A DNA stretch of 9,583 nucleotides from Ignavibacteriales bacterium. Lineage in GTDB: Bacteria > Bacteroidota > Ignavibacteria > UBA10030. Positions 6,461 through 9,583 of this stretch are shown here, piece after piece. Below the pieces are notes generated by a model that saw only the letters and a program-made list of their open reading frames with translations, ran no database searches and was not told the origin of the DNA. The DNA lies in the NCBI GenBank assembly GCA_016207365.1, contig JACQPU010000131.1, positions 1 to 9,583 of the forward strand. Reading direction: 5' to 3'. Numbering within the stretch: position 1 is the first letter of the stretch; each line of letters starts with the position of its first letter. Made by a program: the position numbers and the translations under genes.

Positions 6461-6510
6461 CATTCTCACATTTCGGAAACCCCCAAGAGTCATTCTCACA
6501 ATCAGGAATA
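6461..6510 (-). repeat. Two 20-bp direct repeats, likely activator-binding sites
   Basis: CATTCTCACATTTCGGAAAC (6461-6480) and CATTCTCACAATCAGGAATA (6491-6510) share 15 of 20 bases, with both a 10-base block (CATTCTCACA) and a GGAA block kept. They start 30 bp apart, near three helical turns, so both would face the same side of the DNA. Each copy has TTC near one end and GAA near the other, a loose dyad of the kind bound by dimeric regulators such as NtrC-type activators. They lie 219-268 bp upstream of the cytochrome ATG. The regulator is not encoded here. Confidence 0.5.
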
Positions 6511-6646
6511 CAGCACAGGGCGATTGTCAGTTCTTTCTTCTTTGGTTGGAAGTTACAGTAATAACAACGGCCAATTAACGCTGCTGGGAACAAGGCCGGA
6601 ATTGACGCGTGTTTCATATTCCGCTTCATGATGAATGTTCGTCAGA

Positions 6647-8314
6647 CTATTCCCGAAGCGTCGGATGCTTCAAGTGATAGTTTGTCGCATCCTGAAACTT
6701 CTTCGCCACCGCTAACACAATCGCTTCGCCGAATAATTGTCCTATGAACGAAATACTGGTCGGCGTTCCTTCTTTTGTAAAGCCGTGCGGTAAGACCACG
6801 CAGGGATGACCGGTGAGATTCGTGAGCAGTAAATTGTTTCCTCCGAACGAAGGCGTCACATACACGTTGATATCCTTCATCAGATTCTGCATGTCCTGAA
6901 TCAGGAGGTACCGAATGCGGTTGGCCTGAATGTATTCGACGGCCGGAATGAATCTCGCCGCACGGAAAACATTTGGCCATGCGTTCTTGATCTGTCGAAC
7001 CAGCAAATCGTCGCGATTGGAGCGCGTCAGTTCGTCAAACGCCGCAGCAGCCTCCGCGGAAAGAATAAACGCAAGGTCGCTCACAGGATACCGTTTTGGG
7101 AGCTCGATGGGCACAAGCGTAGCTCCGAGAGATTGCAGGACGGCAAGCACGGAATCATTTGCAGCCTTGTGTGTACGGGCACTGTCAAATTCGGTCTTCA
7201 GAAATCCGATTCGCAGATCTCTCAGGTCCACATCCGCGGTGTAGTTGAACGGGGCATCGTAGAGCGATTGATCCATGCCGTCTGGACCGATTATGGCGTT
7301 GAATACGATTGCGCAGTCTTCCACCGTACGGCAAATCGGTCCGATCTTATCCATCGACCAGCTTAGTGCCATTGCCCCCGTGCGGCTCACACGTCCGTAG
7401 GTTGGACGAAGGCCCGTTGTGCCGCATCGCGTAGATGGCGACACAATGGAACCCCAGGTTTCTGTGCCGATCGCAAAGGCAACAAGTCCGGCCGCCGTTG
7501 CGGACGCCGAACCCGCAGAGGATCCACTCGATCCCTCATCATAGTTCCACGGATTGCGTGTCATTCCGCCAAACCAGACATCACCCCAGGCAAGGGCGCC
7601 AAGGGTAAGCTTGGCAACAAGCACGGCACCTGCCTCTTCTAATTTCTTCACAACAACGGCATCCTCGTTGATCACCTGATCTTTATAGGGCATCGCACCC
7701 CACGTAGTGTTGTATTTTTTCGTTGACAGAAGATCCTTTACTCCATACGGAATCCCGTGCAACGGTCCGCGATAGTTGCCCGCCGCTATTTCCCGGTCGG
7801 CCCGGCGGGCCTGCTCGAGAGCGAGGTCTTCTGTGAGTGTCACAACGCATTCAAGCTTCGGTCCGTATTTCCTGAATCGGTTCAGGTACATTTGTGTAAG
7901 CTGCTCGGACGTAATCATGCGACGACGAATCATCTCTCCGAGCTCCCGCACCGAGGCAAAAGCAAGCTCTTCAAGGTTTTTCGGTACCGAGCTCACCGAA
8001 ACCGGACTCCACCGCGGCTCGCGATGCTCCGTTTCAAACGCAAATCCCGCGGGGATAGGATCAAATTGAAGTGCCGGAGGGATCGGGTTCGGCAGAGGCA
8101 TCGCCCTGAGAGCATCATAACTTTTACGCTGCTCCTCAAGCGATTCAATCATCGAATCCCGTTCGACTTCAGTAAACTGCAGGCCAATGACGGACTCAGC
8201 GCGTTCGATCGTTTCTTTTGTAATAACAGGAGATTTTGGGTCCTCTCCTGTAAATCCTCCCATCAGGGTGAATATTGCAAGGATGGAAATCCAGGCTGGA
8301 ATCCAGCGTCTCAT
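6647..8314 (-). CDS. Exported amidase-signature (AS) family amidohydrolase
   Basis: AS enzymes hydrolyse amide or, less often, ester bonds with a Ser-cisSer-Lys triad. In this 555-residue protein the Lys is K193 (in GVKD). By spacing against GatA and FAAH the cis-Ser is S265 in the SSAGSASATAAG stretch and the nucleophile S289 in GTETWGSIVSPS, 24 residues later as in GatA. TETWGSIV replaces the common TDTGGSIR, putting a Trp before the nucleophile loop. The RCGTTGLRPTYGRVSRTGAM segment then follows as usual for the family. An N-terminal hydrophobic stretch (residues 4-20) suggests export; no lipobox Cys is seen, so this is not an evident lipoprotein. The roughly 100-residue leader before the catalytic core is unlike GatA, and no gatB or gatC is nearby, so a tRNA amidotransferase role is unlikely. 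A strong AAGGAAGG ribosome binding site (8327-8320) lies 5 bases from the ATG. Substrate unknown; peptides, amino-acid amides or amide-containing nutrients are possible. Confidence 0.93.
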   Translation of the reverse strand: MRRWIPAWISILAIFTLMGGFTGEDPKSPVITKETIERAESVIGLQFTEVERDSMIESLEEQRKSYDALRAMPLPNPIPPALQFDPIPAGFAFETEHREPRWSPVSVSSVPKNLEELAFASVRELGEMIRRRMITSEQLTQMYLNRFRKYGPKLECVVTLTEDLALEQARRADREIAAGNYRGPLHGIPYGVKDLLSTKKYNTTWGAMPYKDQVINEDAVVVKKLEEAGAVLVAKLTLGALAWGDVWFGGMTRNPWNYDEGSSGSSAGSASATAAGLVAFAIGTETWGSIVSPSTRCGTTGLRPTYGRVSRTGAMALSWSMDKIGPICRTVEDCAIVFNAIIGPDGMDQSLYDAPFNYTADVDLRDLRIGFLKTEFDSARTHKAANDSVLAVLQSLGATLVPIELPKRYPVSDLAFILSAEAAAAFDELTRSNRDDLLVRQIKNAWPNVFRAARFIPAVEYIQANRIRYLLIQDMQNLMKDINVYVTPSFGGNNLLLTNLTGHPCVVLPHGFTKEGTPTSISFIGQLFGEAIVLAVAKKFQDATNYHLKHPTLRE

Positions 8315-8481
8315 AGGTGCCTTCCTTTTGAGTGATCAGTAATACCAAATAAGGTAGTAAATCACGTAAATCCATGAAAGCAGCCAATGGATGATCGCCA
8401 GAAGATGGACTGATTTGCCGTCCGGCTGATGACAATAGCCAGAGCTGTACGAAAGCTGATCCCGCTCTCTGCCGAGAAAGC

Positions 8482-8511
8482 GAAAAGCCGCCTTGACGAA
8501 AGCGGCTTTTC
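8482..8511 (-). terminator. Intrinsic terminator downstream of amrS
   Basis: GAAAAGCCGC (8482-8491) and GCGGCTTTTC (8502-8511) form a perfect 10-bp stem with a 10-base loop. On the minus strand it ends in CTTTTCGCTTTCT, a T-rich tail, about 70 bases after the amrS stop. The symmetric A/T ends would let it work in both directions, but no plus-strand gene reads into it. It separates amrS from the amidase gene, which must therefore have its own promoter within 8315-8480. Confidence 0.75.
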
Positions 8512-8578
8512 AATTGTGCACAAACGAAAATTGTTTGAAGCTTCTTGTCTTCAGAATGCCCCAAGGAACAAGTGAACG

Positions 8579-9583
8579 CTAGTCCCACCTGCCGGGGATC
8601 GCAGCGCCGCACTTGAAACATTTCCCGTTGACAAGCCGGTTTTGGCGGACATGAAAACCCCATCGCTCGATGAGCGTTTCATGGCATGAGGGACAGACCG
8701 TGTTTTCGAAGGGTCCTGTCTCTCCGGGCCTGTTGCCCGCATAGACAAACCTTAGTCCAGCGCTGTATCCGATCTCCGCTGCTCGGATGAGACTTGATGA
8801 CGGCGTGTCGTCAGGATCCGTCATTCGGTAATCTTTATGGAACGCCGTTACATGCCAAGGAATGTCGGGTGAAACCGACGCCAGAAATTCGGCAATATCC
8901 TTCAGCTCATCATCGGAATCGTTGAAACCGGGGACAATTAACGTCACGACCTCGGTCCAGATATTTCGGTCATGAAGCATCCTGATTGTCTCAAGCACAT
9001 TTTTCAGCACGCCTCCCAACTGGGCGTACGCTTTCTGCCGGAAGCCTTTGAGGTCCACTTTGTAGAGGTCAACCCACGGCTGGAGATAATCCAGCACCTC
9101 GGCGGTGCCGTTTCCGTTTGAAACATAGGAAGTCACGAGACCTACTCGGCGGGCAAGCTTGAAAATCTCGACGGCCCATTCGCTCGTAATAAGCGGCTCG
9201 TTGTAGGTGCTTGTCACAATCTTTGCCCGATGTTTCAAGGCAAGGTCGACAAATGCCTCGGGAGTCATCGCGTCCGGAGACGACCCCGCGACCGGATCCC
9301 GCAAAGCCTGCGAGGTGACCCAGTTCTGGCAATAGGAACAATGATAATCACAACCCAGCATGCCAAAACTCAATGCTTTCGAGCCGGGATATGCATGGAA
9401 GAAGGGCTTTTTTTCAACGGGGTCCAATTGCAGAGCGGCAACATACCCCCAGGGAACTCTCAGCTCGCCGTCACGATTGAACCGAACGCGGCAAATGCCG
9501 TCTTTTCCCGGGGGAATCTTGCAGCGGTGACCACAGGCATAACACCGCACCCAGGAATCCGGCATCTGTTCATAGAGTTCACC
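8579..9583 (-). CDS. amrS: AmrS-type radical SAM enzyme of the AmmeMemoRadiSam system (5' end outside window)
   Basis: Numbered from the internal Met encoded at 9563-9565, the protein has the AmrS N-terminal Cys-rich element (C8, C11, C15, C25 in RCYACGHRCKI...GICRVR). It then has the radical SAM cluster motif GCDYHCSYCQN (C72, C76, C79), which binds the 4Fe-4S cluster used to cleave S-adenosylmethionine. Further AmrS-like segments are STYNEP, YKVDLKG, VPGFNDS and HVTAFHKDYRM. A C-terminal zinc-ribbon-like Cys4 set follows (C291, C294, C316, C319). The frame stays open beyond that Met to the window edge, adding GELYEQ, and family members usually have a leader ending like this before the first Cys motif, so the true start is outside the window. 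AmrS usually travels with AMMECR1- and MEMO-like partners; neither is seen here, though one could lie upstream. I know of no firmly established substrate. The gene ends at a strong terminator (8482-8511). Confidence 0.93.
   Translation of the reverse strand, partial: GELYEQMPDSWVRCYACGHRCKIPPGKDGICRVRFNRDGELRVPWGYVAALQLDPVEKKPFFHAYPGSKALSFGMLGCDYHCSYCQNWVTSQALRDPVAGSSPDAMTPEAFVDLALKHRAKIVTSTYNEPLITSEWAVEIFKLARRVGLVTSYVSNGNGTAEVLDYLQPWVDLYKVDLKGFRQKAYAQLGGVLKNVLETIRMLHDRNIWTEVVTLIVPGFNDSDDELKDIAEFLASVSPDIPWHVTAFHKDYRMTDPDDTPSSSLIRAAEIGYSAGLRFVYAGNRPGETGPFENTVCPSCHETLIERWGFHVRQNRLVNGKCFKCGAAIPGRWD

Larger units (their letters stand above)
6243..6646. other. 404-bp intergenic region upstream of the decaheme operon
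   Basis: No convincing coding region is present; the one open plus-strand frame (6337-6561) has no recognisable motif or ribosome binding site. The region holds two direct repeats (6461-6510), a weak sigma54-type promoter match (6396-6412) and a perfect 12-bp palindrome (6370-6381), all placed to act on the minus-strand cytochrome gene starting at 6242. I see no clear terminator for the amidase gene that ends at 6647, so some read-through into the cytochrome operon is possible. Confidence 0.7.

Noticed and set aside
6337..6561. Plus-strand open frame of 74 codons in the intergenic region
   Set aside because: No ribosome binding site, no family resemblance, and it covers the repeats and promoter-like elements of the minus-strand cytochrome operon.
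8336..8509. Minus-strand open frame ending in a very hydrophobic, aromatic stretch (HWLLSWIYVIYYLIWYY)
   Set aside because: It resembles a small membrane protein, but has no ATG or plausible early start codon and begins inside the amrS terminator stem, so I treat it as chance in an AT-rich stretch. A decayed gene remnant cannot be excluded.
8196..8663. Minus-strand 155-codon open frame across the amrS-amidase gap
   Set aside because: It overlaps the 3' end of amrS, the terminator and the 5' end of the amidase in another frame, and has no recognisable domain.

Overview
The window comes from a Gram-negative (diderm) bacterium of moderate GC. An outer-membrane beta-barrel protein ends in Phe, a decaheme cytochrome is exported to the periplasm, and other products carry Sec-type signal peptides. 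Several genes have clear purine-rich ribosome binding sites. The gene mix (a two-gene MtrA/MtrB-type porin-cytochrome module, a secreted amidase-signature enzyme, an AmrS radical-SAM enzyme, and crcB under a fluoride riboswitch) would fit an environmental anaerobe or facultative anaerobe, perhaps from the Ignavibacteria/Bacteroidota-Chlorobi side or a similar metal-respiring lineage. That placement is a guess; there is no rRNA or other marker here.

Left end (1-740, minus strand): a fluoride-response operon read right to left. A sigma70-like promoter (708-736) feeds a crcB-motif fluoride riboswitch aptamer (about 648-700), then an intrinsic terminator (613-653) whose first arm contains the aptamer pseudoknot strand, then an uncharacterised 136-aa helical protein (190-600), then crcB, the fluoride channel gene, which runs off the window start. 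The 136-aa gene between switch and channel is the best candidate here for an undescribed part of fluoride resistance.

Left centre (793-2667, plus strand): one divergently transcribed gene for a secreted protein with a beta-sandwich-like N-terminal half and a glycoside-hydrolase-like TIM-barrel C-terminal half. Its function is not recognised.

Centre (2772-6242, minus strand): a tight two-gene operon, first a ten-heme MtrA/PioA/DmsE-family periplasmic cytochrome, then 12 bp later an 841-aa MtrB/PioB-family outer-membrane barrel. Together these predict an electron conduit across the outer membrane. No MtrC/OmcA-type surface cytochrome is encoded beside them. The 404-bp region upstream (6243-6646) has no convincing gene but holds two 20-bp direct repeats and a weak sigma54-like promoter, suggesting activator-controlled expression.

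Right part (6647-9583, minus strand): a secreted amidase-signature hydrolase with its own ribosome binding site, and upstream of it, separated by a strong hairpin terminator (8482-8511), an AmrS-type radical SAM enzyme whose 5' end lies beyond the window. The amidase and AmrS appear to be separate transcription units and I see no functional link to the cytochrome conduit. No tRNA, rRNA, CRISPR array, insertion sequence or phage-like gene was seen.
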